Shown: piece after piece, positions 1 through 11,380 of the stretch
Position numbering within the stretch: the stretch's first letter is position 1
How the letters are laid out: each line of letters starts with the position of its first letter
NCBI GenBank assembly: GCA_949710005.1
Contig: OX453273.1
Span: 35,288,250-35,352,249, forward strand
DNA length: 64,000 nt
Reading direction: 5' to 3'
Source: Ricordea florida
Taxonomy: Eukaryota; Cnidaria; Anthozoa; Corallimorpharia; Ricordeidae
The notes under the pieces: model-generated
What the model was told of the DNA's origin: nothing
Seen by the model: only the letters and a program-made list of their open reading frames with translations
Databases searched by the model: none
Made by a program: the position numbers and the translations under genes

Positions 1-1
1 C

Positions 2-3000
2 TATTTGTGGAAATTTCTGTTGGAACGTGACTTTCCAGAAGCAATTCCCTTTCTAAATACAGTGCTGTCAGCGTCCTTAGCAGCTTACAGATTTTTGCAC
101 TCGGCTACGCTCTCGTCGAAAAAAGACCAAATAAGTTACCGCAGGCAAATAGGTGAACTTGAACGTCAGTTTCGCGAAAGGGAGAGCAAATTCTTGGTGG
201 AAAACGCGGAATTACAACAACACGTCGACAGCCTGCAGTCAAAGCTATTTACCTTGCAAACTGACCGAGATCCTAACACCCCAGTCAGCAAACTTCAAGA
301 ACAGGTAAACCGTAATAAACTAATTTAACTCATCCAAAAACCCGTTCGCCCGGAACCCGGGATGTGACGAACATCGAGAAGTACGTATTGGCTCGGCAGT
401 AGATATATGAAATGAAAAATATGCCATGGGCGATAACAGGTTTATATATTTGGTGTTTGAAAGCGGCTTTTACTATGGGCGAACGACCGGATTCCCCTGT
501 TGACTGAAAATGGTTGCAGAAAATCGTATACTATAAATCACAGGTGCTCTTTAGTCCCATAAAAGAAACCTAATGTTTGTGAAATAACAGTTTAAATCCC
601 ACTGTCTCATGTATTTAATATGTACTGCCTTACGTATTTCGTTGCATTGAACAACGAACTTGTCAGTGTAGGTGTTTCCTCGGGCGTCCGCATACTAACC
701 TCTCCATAAACTTTTATTAAATTCGTTAATCTAATACTTTACCACTCAACAATCTATGAAGAACACAAATTAGTTTTCTTTCAAGTGACAATGGAAATGT
801 TAACTCTTTGCAAATAAGCTGGACTTATGGCTATTTGGCCATACTTGCACAAAACTAAGAAGTAGTACCGAAATAACTAAACCAGTACAATGCATGGTTC
901 ATGAAATCTGATTTTTGTTACAGCTTTTTGCTGGTTGAGAGGGAGTTAGTTTTTTCTGAGCAATATCTTGGCAAGATTTAAAAAAAAAACAGCAACAAAA
1001 AATAAATAATAATTGTGATATATTTTTATAAACAGGTATAATGTTGATACTTCGTTCATTCCTCTGTTAGCAAAACTTGATAATAGTATCACCTTGAAAA
1101 TATCTGTAAGTAACTTAAGGTTTATGTTACCTGCAGGTATTTATGAGTCTTGTCAAAAAGAAGACAGGGCAGAGTAATTCAGGCTTCATCTATGCAAACC
1201 AATCAAAAGGAAAGCCTATCAAGTTAATGTCAGTTTCCCAGCCACAAACCGGAAGTTCATCTGCATCTTCTAGCACATTGAAAAAAAGGAGTCAAGTCAT
1301 TGAGAAATTTGTAGAGAACGTAGCATCAGCAACAAAGGTGGCAGATGATGTCATACATCAGACTGCAACATCGATTAAAAGAAAAAAGGATCGGTTTCTG
1401 AAGTCATTTTCAGAGGGAGGTCTGAACATCATACAGTCTTTTACACTTAAGCAGGTGAGTAACAACTACAAAGATGTTTTATTTGGAAAACAACATTGAA
1501 AATTTTCATTTGTTACGTGTGCATTTTGCAACAATGCAGAAAAATAATTAACGAGTGTGAAGCCTGCATGAGTGTGTGCCATTATTTCAACTCTGCAGAA
1601 CATTCTAATTTAATACAGGTTACCAAATACATAAAAAAAGGAAATAATTTCACATAAAGTGATTGCCTACCATTGTACACTGTATGAGTATTAGAGAGTA
1701 TAACAAAAACAAAAGCCTGTAACATTTTTGACATCAAAATAAAAAAAAGCTAAACCCACTGTTTGTCTGAAATTTATTATCACAAATGACATAACTTCTT
1801 TCAGGTTGCAGAGCTTAAAGCCCATATGCCCATGGAGATGTTAAGGATGATCAAAAGGACCTTTAGAGATGCTCTTGGTAAGCTTTTGAACAGTAAACCC
1901 TTGTCATTAATAGTATTTAATACCCAACAAAAGCCCCTGTACACTTTGATTAACACTCGCGATAAGTGTAGGTCACAAAAATATTAACAAAATTCAACAA
2001 CGAAAATTGATTTTAAAAATGACTGGTGCTTGCTTGTCCCGTTTGAAGTCCCAGATTAGTAATTAAAGAAAGGGTAGAATTTGGGAAGCTGGGTGTACTG
2101 ATCTGTTGAGCTTTCCAGCTTAGTATATTTCTTTCCCAAAAAATTAGCCCTGCTAATAATTTTCCCTTTGGTTTACAGGATATGACATTTTTGGTTCTGA
2201 AAAAGAAATTCGAGGGCATTTAAAGTCTATGGAATTTGAGTATGAATGTGGGAATTTTGAAAGTTCAACTGGAAAGGATGTCTCTTTTGTAAGAGTAGCA
2301 GATGTATCTGATGTAGTGAAGAAATCTGTTAATGAACTGAATGAAAGTGGCTTTTTTGTGGAAAAGAGCAACATTCCAAAAAATTTGCTGTGGGTACTTC
2401 TCACAGTGGACAAGGGAGGGAAATCGACAAAGTTGCTGATGCAATTTCTGAACTGCAAAGAGCAGCACTCCATTCAAACGGCCCGGCTGCTGGCTATATT
2501 TGAAGGCGACAAGGACAATCACCAATGTATTCAGAAGGTTTTTGGTCCTGTTATAGAGGAAACAAAGAAAGTACTATCAAAGGTAACTGAATTGGACCTT
2601 AAGGTGGACCTTACAGAAAGCACAAGTCCAAGTAAGCAGCCTAATTTTGAAATCAGAGGGATGGCAAACTGGCCGAAAGAGCTTCAAGAGTTATTCCGAA
2701 ACTGCCAAAATGAGTATCACAGCCAAAGATGTTTGCTATGCCAGAAAACAGCCTATTTCAACTCACATTCCTCCAACTGCGATGCCAACAAGCCATCCAG
2801 TGCAAGTTATAGCATTTCAGAGTTCTGGCTCAGTCTTGGAGGGGACTGGGAGTTCATAGCAAGGTTATTGGGTTTAACAGGGCCCAATGGAACTTTCTTT
2901 TGTAACTTCTGTCATGCTCAACTTAAAGATCTTGAGAAGGGGAAGCCTCATACTCCATGGTTGTTGCATCAAGGTGCCACTGCTAGTCACATACCTACCA

Positions 3001-4548
3001 AAAAGTTTCCTGTGCGTAGTTTTGAGTCAATCTTGTCTGATAATGACAGATTTGTGAAAGGTGGTTCTGTAAAGTCAAAAGTCAACCAATTCCACAATTG
3101 TGAGAGCACTCCAGTCTATCAAGCAACTGGATCAGTTATTGACTCAGTGTCATGCATGCCCCTCCATTTGTCTCTGGGGCTTGGAAAGCAGGCACTTGAG
3201 CTGGTTGAAAGTGAAGCCATTTCACTGGATAACACCATTAAAGAGGCAAATGGAGAGGCATCCCCAGAACTGGTTGAGTCATTCCAGAAACGAGAGGAAC
3301 TGATCTTGGACTGTGCCAATCTAGAAGAATTGTTGGAGAATGACTATGAGGCCATTAATTCCACTGAAGAAAAGCTTCAGAGGTTTCTTGCCGACACAGC
3401 TCCTTGTCATCAAAAGGAAGGGCGAAGGTACAGTACAATGTGCAGAATGAAATTGCAAATGTCATCTGATAAATAAAATGATATAAAAGAAACCTTGTTG
3501 GAAACATATTATAAACATATTCTCCCTATGTAAGACAACTAAGGGTATTCTTAACATCAAAATTCCCTGTAGGGAAAACGTTTTCTCATATAAACGCTCA
3601 CTAAATTTGTCTCAGGGGCAGGATTGACTTGGATTCCCAAGACCATATAACAAAGGCCTCAATCGTGGTAACTGTCTGACGCTGACACAAATTAATAATA
3701 AATATGTTAATCTACAACGAGTAACTGATTTTCAAAATGGCCTTCATTTTTGTTGTAGGTTCACTACCCACACAGTGGAAGCTGTAAAAGCAAGGGAAAG
3801 GACACGAGAACTTAAAAAGGGCAGGGATGAACAACAACACCAGGTGAAACAACATCAAGACCAGTTAAAAGCAGCAAAGGAACAATTGATTAATGTAGTT
3901 GCCAAAATACATCATTTGAAAGGGCCTTTCCAAAAGAGATTGGATGGTGTACTAGAAAGGATGAATTTAAAGAGGCAAGTGTATCACAAAGGGGCTCTGG
4001 TTGGTAATGACGTTGCCAAAATTCTCCACCCTGAAAACATAGGAAAAATTGTGAATTGTTTCAAACCACTCAGAGTGAATCTTCAAAATGGAGAACATAA
4101 AGTTTTCAGTGATCAAAGAAGCATGAACAAGGTGTCAACATTACTGACAAAACTTTCACAATGTTTCCAACTGTACTCACCCAGTACTCCTCTCTGTCGC
4201 CATGAGGTAGCCTTCCTTGCAGTCCGATGTGCTAGCTTTGGTCACTGGTTCCCTATTAACTTTCCAAACACCAACTTGCTTCGAAAGTTTCATGTGTTAA
4301 CTTTCCATGTACCTGAGAAAGCCATTTCCAAGCACACTGTGGGCATGGAAGCTGAACACTGCTCTGAAAGTATACACCCAGTGGTCAATAGGCTTGAAAG
4401 GACTTATGCAACTACACAAAATACATGTGATCGGTTGGCTCTGGTAGTCAAGAGCCAGTGGCTTCAAAGCAACTCCACTCTGACAAATTTCAGGAAACCT
4501 AAACACAGAAACAGATCAGATGCAATTGTAATTACAACAGAAGAATAG
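2..4548 (+). CDS. Spliced DDE-transposase-like zinc-motif protein, 5'-partial
   Basis: Exons with GT-AG borders and matching phases: 1036-1105, 1137-1454, 1805-1877, 2179-3427 and 3759-4548. An open block at 2-304 with a GT donor probably belongs too, but an exon between it and 1036 is needed to keep phase. The first block is Glu/Arg/Gln-rich and predicted coiled coil. The 1137 exon is Ser/Lys-rich. The long exon holds VDKGGKSTK (Asp at 2409), paired cysteines (CLLCQK about 2733; FCNFC about 2902) and LGGDWEF (Asp at 2844). The last exon is Lys/Gln-rich, then VYHKGALVGND and HCSESIHP (Glu at 4366). Asp, Asp, Glu in this order, with Cys/His pairs between, fits an RNase H-like DDE transposase core; that is inference, and I cannot name the superfamily. 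No stop or frameshift interrupts any exon, so it may be a live or domesticated gene. No terminal repeats were found. Confidence 0.75.
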
Positions 4549-4653
4549 TTTCTATATTGAAAATCGTAAATTTGCCAAGCTTCCATAACAAGTGGGGACT
4601 TAAAGCATATTGCACTAAAATATTTTATGACTCAGATATACTGCAACTAGGTG

Positions 4654-4659
4654 AATAAA
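4654..4659 (+). terminator. Polyadenylation signal AATAAA of the DDE-like gene
   Basis: AATAAA lies 106 bases after the stop codon of the upstream gene, in AT-rich sequence. It is the first such hexamer on the plus strand after the stop. Confidence 0.5.
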
Positions 4660-5192
4660 ATTGCACTTTTAATTTTAATCAATATTGCACAAATAATCTT
4701 AACAAGTTGCACAATTCCCAGTGAAGTGATGTTCCCTGCAATGTGGAAAGTAATTTGCATTTACTTAAGTTTTTCATTCTTTTGCTTACAGTGCAACGCA
4801 CCTTAATGTAACCACCCAACAAACTTTTTCACAATTTTGATAGCCAACCAGAGAGCGAGAATTTCTTTGACCGGTAACACAAAACTGTTGATCTCATGTG
4901 TAGACAAAGTTGTGGTGTTTGCAGCACAATACAGAGCTAACTAACTTGTGAAAAAAATGTGCATTGAGCTATAACAATTGACCTTAAAAAAACTTGCACC
5001 ACTCTCTCAACAAGTCATGTCCGTTTTTCAGAGTTTTGTACTGGCTAAGTGTAATTGCTCTGAGTTATGAATGGTCGAATGGCTTGAAAGGGGCTGATAA
5101 TATTGGGAGAGGCTTGCAAAACACAATAAGCCACAGTTACAGGTGTATGGATCAGTTGTTTACAAATTTATTGTCATCTGACAAATCTAATT
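4660..5192. other. Spacer between convergent genes, no gene seen
   Basis: AT-rich sequence between the ends of two genes that face each other. It contains the AATAAA complement (5167-5172) expected for the minus-strand gene ending at 5193. No repeats or other open frames stand out. Confidence 0.5.
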
Positions 5193-5611
5193 TCACAACT
5201 TTATTTTCTTTTTTTTGGTTAATTTCTTGATCCTTTCTCTTTCCAATCTTTCCTTTAACTCTTCCCTTCTTCTCAATTCTTCTTCCTCTTCATATCTTTT
5301 TTCTTCTGGGCTGAAATGTATTAATTTTGTAACACTAAAAATTCCTTTACTATTTCCTTTTTAATGATAAAACCAAATCAGGAAAAATTGAATTTGCAAA
5401 AGCACGCTACCTTTTTTCTTCTTCTACCTCTGGCCATACAACACCTCTTGGTTTTGGCCTACGAACAACTGTGCTTCTTCGAACATAGAAAAACGAATAT
5501 ATTTAGCTCGCAGCTGAAGCCAATATCCTTAAAAATAAAATTTATTAAAACCAATTAAATGCACTACCTTTGTTTTGGCATTCCCCAAGAAACCAGACAA
5601 GTCGTAACCAT
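5193..5611 (-). CDS. Small three-exon gene, 75-residue charged protein
   Basis: Coding exons are complement of 5568-5611, 5411-5476 and 5193-5310. ATG is at 5611. Donors GTAGTG (5567) and GTAGCG (5410) and AG acceptors before 5476 and 5310 keep one frame across both junctions (each splits a codon 2+1). The product begins MVTTCLVSWG, continues through a basic, proline-containing stretch (VVRRPKPRGVVWPE), and ends in a long Glu/Arg/Lys helix that is probably a single alpha helix or coiled coil, closing in KKKKIKL and TGA at 5193. AATAAA follows at 5172-5167. I do not recognise the family. It converges on the DDE-like gene. Each exon is short, so open frames alone are weak evidence; the support is the phase agreement and the strongly biased C-terminal composition. 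Confidence 0.55.
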
Positions 5612-6063
5612 TGAGCCGAAAAAAATGAAACACGCGCGGCAAAATTCCCGCGCTTTTTGAGGACGCGACCGGCCGACACAGCATCAAATAAAAATCGGGA
5701 AATTTGTGGTCAAGAAAATATCTGACAAAAGAGAACACTTGATCGAAATATTCGCAATTGACAGCTCGAGAATCTGTTGATCAATTTAACTTAGAAGTTC
5801 GACACATTTAAATATGACAGTACATAGTGAACAATCTACCCTAATGACGTTGTCCTGTCAAGAATTTAAGCTTAATAACGTACGACCTTTGAGTTAACCG
5901 TTTAATACTCATAGGTCCGTTGTGAAATAATCATCATAATATTTCTTCATTCAAACAAATAAACCACAAAAAAAACTAAAAACTAACCTGAGGCAACTGT
6001 CGAAGTTCTCCGCTAGGTTGGTGGAAAGCGCCAACAATCAGTACCGCCGTATCTAGTGTGTTA

Positions 6064-6290
6064 TTAGGGAGCTTAAGCACGCGCGTTTTTGAGACGCGGA
6101 CGGCAACCGGAAGTGAGCTGTTTCCCCTTTTATCTTGTCTTCACACAACTACATTAACTTTGATTAGTATCTTTTCTCCGTTAGAGATGATCACTATAAA
6201 AATCTGGGAGACACCACTGTCCTGGTACGTGAAATGTTCTCTTCCGGTTGCCGTCCGCGCCTCAAAAACGCGCTTGCTTAAGCTCCCTAA
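6064..6290. mobile_element. MITE with about 50-bp terminal inverted repeats, TA duplication
   Basis: Arms 6064-6113 and 6241-6290 are inverted copies with only two mismatches, starting TTAGGGAGCTTAAGC. TA flanks both sides (6062-6063 and 6291-6292). The 127-bp interior has no coding potential. It is a non-autonomous DNA element; a TA duplication would suit the Tc1/mariner group, but that assignment is inference. It interrupts coding-like sequence on the minus strand. Confidence 0.85.
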
Positions 6291-6778
6291 TACAAAACCG
6301 TAACGCGGTAAAACCTCGAAATGGTCTTGAAGATACTGAATAAATTCCACTCTCATACAATCGAGACTGGTACAAACTGAAACCAGATATCTAATCTTCT
6401 TTTGAGTGAAAGGGCTTAATGGACAGCATTCTTCGAGGAGCGAATCCAGGAGAATGAGAAACGAGTGTCGTTCTGACAGATCCTTCCTGTCACCTTCCAA
6501 TAAATCCACTTCTGAGCCATTTCACTGGTGAATAAGGTCCAATATAAACATTTCTACTCGACAAACGCATTCTGTTGAAAACAATAAGATTCTTTAATTT
6601 AAAATTGGACTGAGGCAACCCTATCATTTTTGAGCGATCGCACACAACACGTAGACAAAGACAGTCAGGCGCGAAGTCATGCTTCTGGTAAAACGTCGAG
6701 AAGAAACTGCTAACTAATGAAGTTTCCAATAAAATAGGAAAATCAGAACTTACCAGTATATCGGCCTGGGCTAGACTC

Positions 6779-6890
6779 CAGAATACCCGTCCACTTATTT
6801 ACATACTGATGAATAACAAAAGAGTCCATTGTGATATACCTCGTTCTTCAAAAGCCCCCGACACATGTAAATGAGTGGACGGGTATTCTG
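6779..6890. repeat. Inverted repeat, 26-bp arms
   Basis: Arms 6779-6804 and 6865-6890 are complementary with one mismatch (CAGAATACCCGTCCACT core), separated by 60 bases. It may be a small foldback element or a local inversion. No target duplication was found. Confidence 0.75.
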
Positions 6891-7711
6891 AAGTTGCTCC
6901 TCGGCCTGTTTCTCACGATGACCTTCATAGCATATTCGCCACACATACCGACGAAATTTATGAAAAATGGAAAAATCCAGCGGGCTTGTAACCACAGATC
7001 GAAATACTTCGCTCTGTCCTTCGCACTCACGTGATGGAACGAAAAACGCAATGTCGACCAGCGGACTTAACTCAAAATCTACCGCTGCAAAGTTATAACG
7101 CAGGCTTCAAGTGGATCTGGCAGCCCAAGAATGAAACGCTCGTGGAGCCCGTCGCTATCGCAACCGATTAGCCAGCTGAGGTAGCTGAATTTGCCGAACT
7201 TGACGAAAACATGTCTTCTGTGATGCACACGCTGTCTTAGACAGCTCATCTCCTGGCTGGGATACTTCATTATTGGGAATACAAACGTGCTTTATGGAAA
7301 CCTAGCAGGTGAATTTACAATTAAGAAAAAACACGTCAACAAAGTAGACCGTCGTAGCACAATCCTTTCAAATTTGTAGTGACATGCGTTTAGTATCTCC
7401 TCATGATATGAATGCATTGTCAAAATGGATGAGATGAGAAGATGATTGTGCGGTTATTGATGTCAAGCCTTGTTGATATTCTAATCAAAAAATCCTCCCA
7501 TCTGGTTCTGCAGGAGGTGCAAGGGGCTGATGGGGAAAATTTGTATTTAGACAGTGCTTATAAAAGAGGTTTACACGACGACAGTGTATTCTGTTACGAA
7601 TGTGTCGTCGACATTTTTATCTCATAATTTGGCTTGGAAAACTATCAACGAATTTTTATTTGTGAAGAGCTATCTCACTTGCAAGGTGACGGTGTTACTG
7701 ATACAGCCGAC

Positions 7712-10697
7712 ATGAATTTCCTAAAAAGACGTTTCCAATTAATTTTTGTCGTGATGATAATTTTCTGTACTGCTGTGGCTTTGTTGATTGAGCTCAACGT
7801 GGAAAGTTGGATGAAAAATACAGGTAAGCAGAGAATTTAATCACTGTTCAAGTCTTCACAAAGCTACAGTTATTTCAATTCAGTACAAAGAGTTTAATCT
7901 GGGATTTTTACTGGATTAATTTAACACTTGTTTCCCTTTGTAAGCATATCAGTTCTACAACGTGGCGGAAGAGATAACAATGCGAATTGTGGCGCGCGAT
8001 GGGATAGAATTCATGCCTTCCAATTCAGTTTTAATTCAATGCTGATAGCGAACATTTTATGTGTGTTTTCAAAGATACAACTTCGAGCTTTCACCATGAT
8101 TGCATCAAGCCTTCACCGGCCATCTATACAGATACGTGTAGCCGGCAGAAGATCTTTTTAAAGGCCGAGGCAGTGGCGCAATTGCACATTGTTCTAAGGT
8201 GTACAAAACACGCACACACTGAAATTTTTATAAGCTACCTAATGGTGCACTTGAGTTCCAAATGCATGTACTACAAAACGTTTTTCACATCTGCCTATGG
8301 GACTTCATTGTTCTGCGTATATCAGTAAACTGAAGCAATAACTGAATGTCGCGACGCCGGCTAAGGCGAGAAAAGAAATTAAAACACAAAGGACAAGCGA
8401 CTAGTGTAGGCAATTTTCTATCGCTGGAAAGACAATGGATAGCGAGAAAACGCTTTTGAGCATATTTAAATTTACACATAAGAATTAATTTTATGTATTC
8501 GCTATGTACAACCAACCGTCTTCATGTATATTTTACTTCCTGGCTTCACAACAGCTCTCTGACTATTATATTTATAGCAAAGCGAAAGATGTCAAACCAC
8601 AGTCTCCGTCGAATTTGCCAAATACGACGTTTCATCCAATATTTATTCATAGCAACTGAAATTTTCTATCCTACCCTGACATCAAAATAATTACTGACCG
8701 AATTGATTCAATCATCAACGTGGCTTCAAGCTGTCACTGCTCTCTTGAATCAGATTTTACGGCTAACAGTTAATTTATTTCTTAGTCCAAAGGGCAAAAC
8801 GGGAAACCGGCTTTCTCAATAGAAAAAAAAGAGGTTTCAAAGCCAAGCTCGCATGAAAAATAGATATAGTGTACGCTGATTTATAATTCACCGTTTGGAA
8901 TCTGAGTTGCTTGATCCTTTTGTGGATCGTGACGGGAAAAAAAAAGGGTTGACACGACTGATATCTTGTCATTCATTTTATTTAAATCTGATTTTTTTAC
9001 CCCACGATTTCTTCCAAAAAAAATAAATAAAATAATAATCAGGAAGCTTTTGGCTTCGTCATTTTCGTTCTTCTTTTATGCAGGCTATTCCTTCTGTTTT
9101 TTCTGAGAAAGTTAGCCGGTATAATTCCAACTTTTTCATAGAGCTAATATCAGGAAAAAACTGATGTAATATTAATAATAATAATAATAATATTAAAACG
9201 CAGTGGAAAAGATCGAAACAGCACTGTGGTAGTCTAGAGGCCTGTTTCTGTAAAAGCTAGTCTGGGGACTAAGCGTTACTCGTTGACCAGGCTTGCAACA
9301 TATTCAAAGGGACTGGAGGAGAGATGGGGAGGTCTGGGTGAGAGGAATTAAAAGACTCTGAGAGTATTTATGGACGTTAATGCAAATAAATCGATTCACG
9401 TTTGTTTTATACCTTTCCAGGGTTCTTCGATTTACTCAAACTGGGAAAAGCTACTGAACTTATCCCAAAGAATAATGCTACTAATTTGGATATCATATCA
9501 AGTGATGATTCCACGCCTATTTCAGCTTCACGTGAAAGACTCGTGCCTTCTGTTGCGAACAAACTCTACGTATCACGTGATACACAAGAAAGGGGTAATT
9601 TGCCCCGGATAAACGAGAGTCAAAGAAAGAGGAATTTACGTTGTGGTACCAATGCAGGCTGGCAGGAGCGATATCTCGAGCTACATAACGACATAATAAA
9701 GGGGAAAGCTCAGCCGAAATATTTGGTTTATCGTTGTGAAAAAGGAAACTGCGGAGGTTACGGAAATCGCTTGTTTGGTATTATATCACTATTTTATCTG
9801 GCGGTTCTTACTGATCGCGCATTTCTTATTTACTGGGAGTATCCGACTCCGCTTCGGACATACCTTCAGCCACGGAATATTCAGTGGGGTTTGGATCTTA
9901 AAAATATTGAACACTTAAATTCCAGTTATTTCTGGTGGTCATCAAAGGGTGTGAGGGAGAAGCAGGCAAGTGGTTTGTTCACGGTTTCAGGCAACAAAGA
10001 AGAACTGGCAGGTTGGTTCAAGAAAACTGATTTCACCCGGTTATTTGACCGACCAGTAGTATTTATCACGCTGATATGGAATACGATCTATTTTGTTAAA
10101 AACAACAGCTGGTTGAGACAAAAAGCCCTTCAGCTCGGAATTTTATCAGGTAGAAGTCTGAGAGAAGGAGAAATGTTTGGATGTGCTTTTGAATATCTGT
10201 TTAAGACATCAGACATTGTTGAGAGAAAGATAGATCTCGCTCTCCAGGAACTACATTTTGAGAGGAACGAGTTTGTGATAGGCCTTCACATACGAACTTG
10301 GGACAAGGCGAGTTTCAATACGGAAACATTTGATAATCAAACAAATGAATATTTTAAGTGTTTTATAGCACACGCGGAAAAGATTAAGACATTCTTGCAA
10401 AACACGGGTTTTGTTCCTTCAATCTTCTCTTGGTTTTTGGCTACTGATAACATGAAACTAAAACGATTTGTTGTGGAACATTACAAGAAGTATAAAACGT
10501 TAAGTTTAAGGCCTCGGCACATCGTAAATATTGATAAAGATGATCACGATGAAATTCTTGATGTCCTCGTTGATCACTTCATGTTATCAAGATGTAATTT
10601 CCTTGTTTTGACACCAGGCAGCACATTTGGTCAGACAGCGGCAGGAGTGGGCATGTTCAAGAGGAATGAATTTGTTTACGTTCAAACTTGCAGATAA
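7712..10697 (+). CDS. Type II membrane fucosyltransferase-like glycosyltransferase
   Basis: Two coding exons, 7712-7823 and 9421-10697, joined by a GTAAGC donor and a pyrimidine-rich CAG acceptor; the split codon gives Gly38 and the frame holds. The product is 462 residues. Residues 1-25 are a short basic cytoplasmic end (MNFLKRR) and one hydrophobic anchor, as in Golgi glycosyltransferases. A stem follows, then the catalytic part: NCGGYGNRLFGI (about 147-158), HIRTWDK (about 327-333), ATDN (about 378-381) and TPGSTFGQTAAG (about 435-446). A GNRL loop, an HxR motif and a C-terminal SxFGxxA motif are features of fucosyltransferases of the nodZ/FUT8/xyloglucan type, so GDP-fucose transfer in the Golgi is the likely role; acceptor unknown. 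The start is the first ATG after upstream stops. The 1.6-kb intron carries an (AAT)n tract near 9174-9195 and nothing else notable. Confidence 0.85.
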
Positions 10698-10784
10698 TTA
10701 GCGGAGGTGCAAAGTACTACTCACTAAAGGCTATCTTTAAAACAAGGAAGGAGGAATCGGTAAAAGGAACGGAATGGGAATGGC

Positions 10785-11380
10785 GAACCGGGAACGGGGA
10801 ATCTTTAAAAGCGGGATTCTTTAAAATGAGGAATATTTAAAAGCGGTAATCTTTAAAATGAGGAATATTTAAAAGCGGTAATCTTTGAAATGGGGAATCT
10901 TTAAAAGCGGGAATCTTTAAAATGAGGAATATTTAAAAGCGGGAATCTTTAAAATGGAGAATCTTTAAAAGCGACAATCCTTCAGATGGGGAGTCAGCTT
11001 AAAGTGGGAATCCTTCAAATGGGGAATCTTCATAAGCGGAAATCTTTAAAATAGGGAATCTTTAAGAGCTGGAATCTGTAAGAGTTTTAAACTCAGTGGA
11101 AATGGGTTGGCAAATGATAAAGATAGTATCTTTTGAGCCTGGAAAATTTTTGGAAGATCCATTTTTCAGCACTGTACACTTTTGACGACCAAATTACCGA
11201 AGCTTCATCATCGAATGACGAGGATATCAAATTTTGTCCAGCAGGTTTATCTATCATTAGCTTTAGTGAGGGCTATCTTTAATCAGTAAGGAACGAGGAA
11301 TTATAGAACAGGGAATGGGAACGGGGAATCTTTATAACGGGGAATCTTTAAAAGCGGAAATCTTTAGAAGCGGGAATCGT
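10785..11380. repeat. Degenerate tandem array, unit about 17-19 bp (GGGAATCTTTAAAAGCG)
   Basis: About fifteen or more imperfect copies of GAATCTTTAAAAGCGG and GAATCTTTAAAATGAGG alternate at 10785-11075. A gap of unrelated sequence follows, then a few more copies at 11320-11375. The array starts about 90 bases after the stop of the glycosyltransferase gene, so it may lie in its 3' untranslated region. No AATAAA is visible between the stop and the array. Confidence 0.85.

Larger units (their letters stand above)
5990..7270 (-). pseudogene. Coding-like minus-strand frames of an unresolved or broken gene
   Basis: Several overlapping open frames look protein-like, but I could not join them into one model. 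At 7270-7079 an ATG-started frame of 63 residues runs from MKYPSQEM to ACVITLQR. At 6509-6300 an open frame reads LLDSLLEECCPL, then KKIRYLVSVCTSL and FIQYLQDHFEVLPRY, hydrophobic-helical in character; it runs into the MITE at 6290. Below the MITE another frame reads DTAVLIVGAFHQPSG and ends at a good donor (CAG, then GTTAGT, exon end 5990). A possible acceptor with a strong pyrimidine tract lies near 6586. This could be a gene with small introns, or a decayed copy disrupted by the MITE. No family was recognised. Confidence 0.3.

Noticed and set aside
10785..11110. CRISPR-like array
   Set aside because: Short degenerate units without regular spacers, in a eukaryotic setting.
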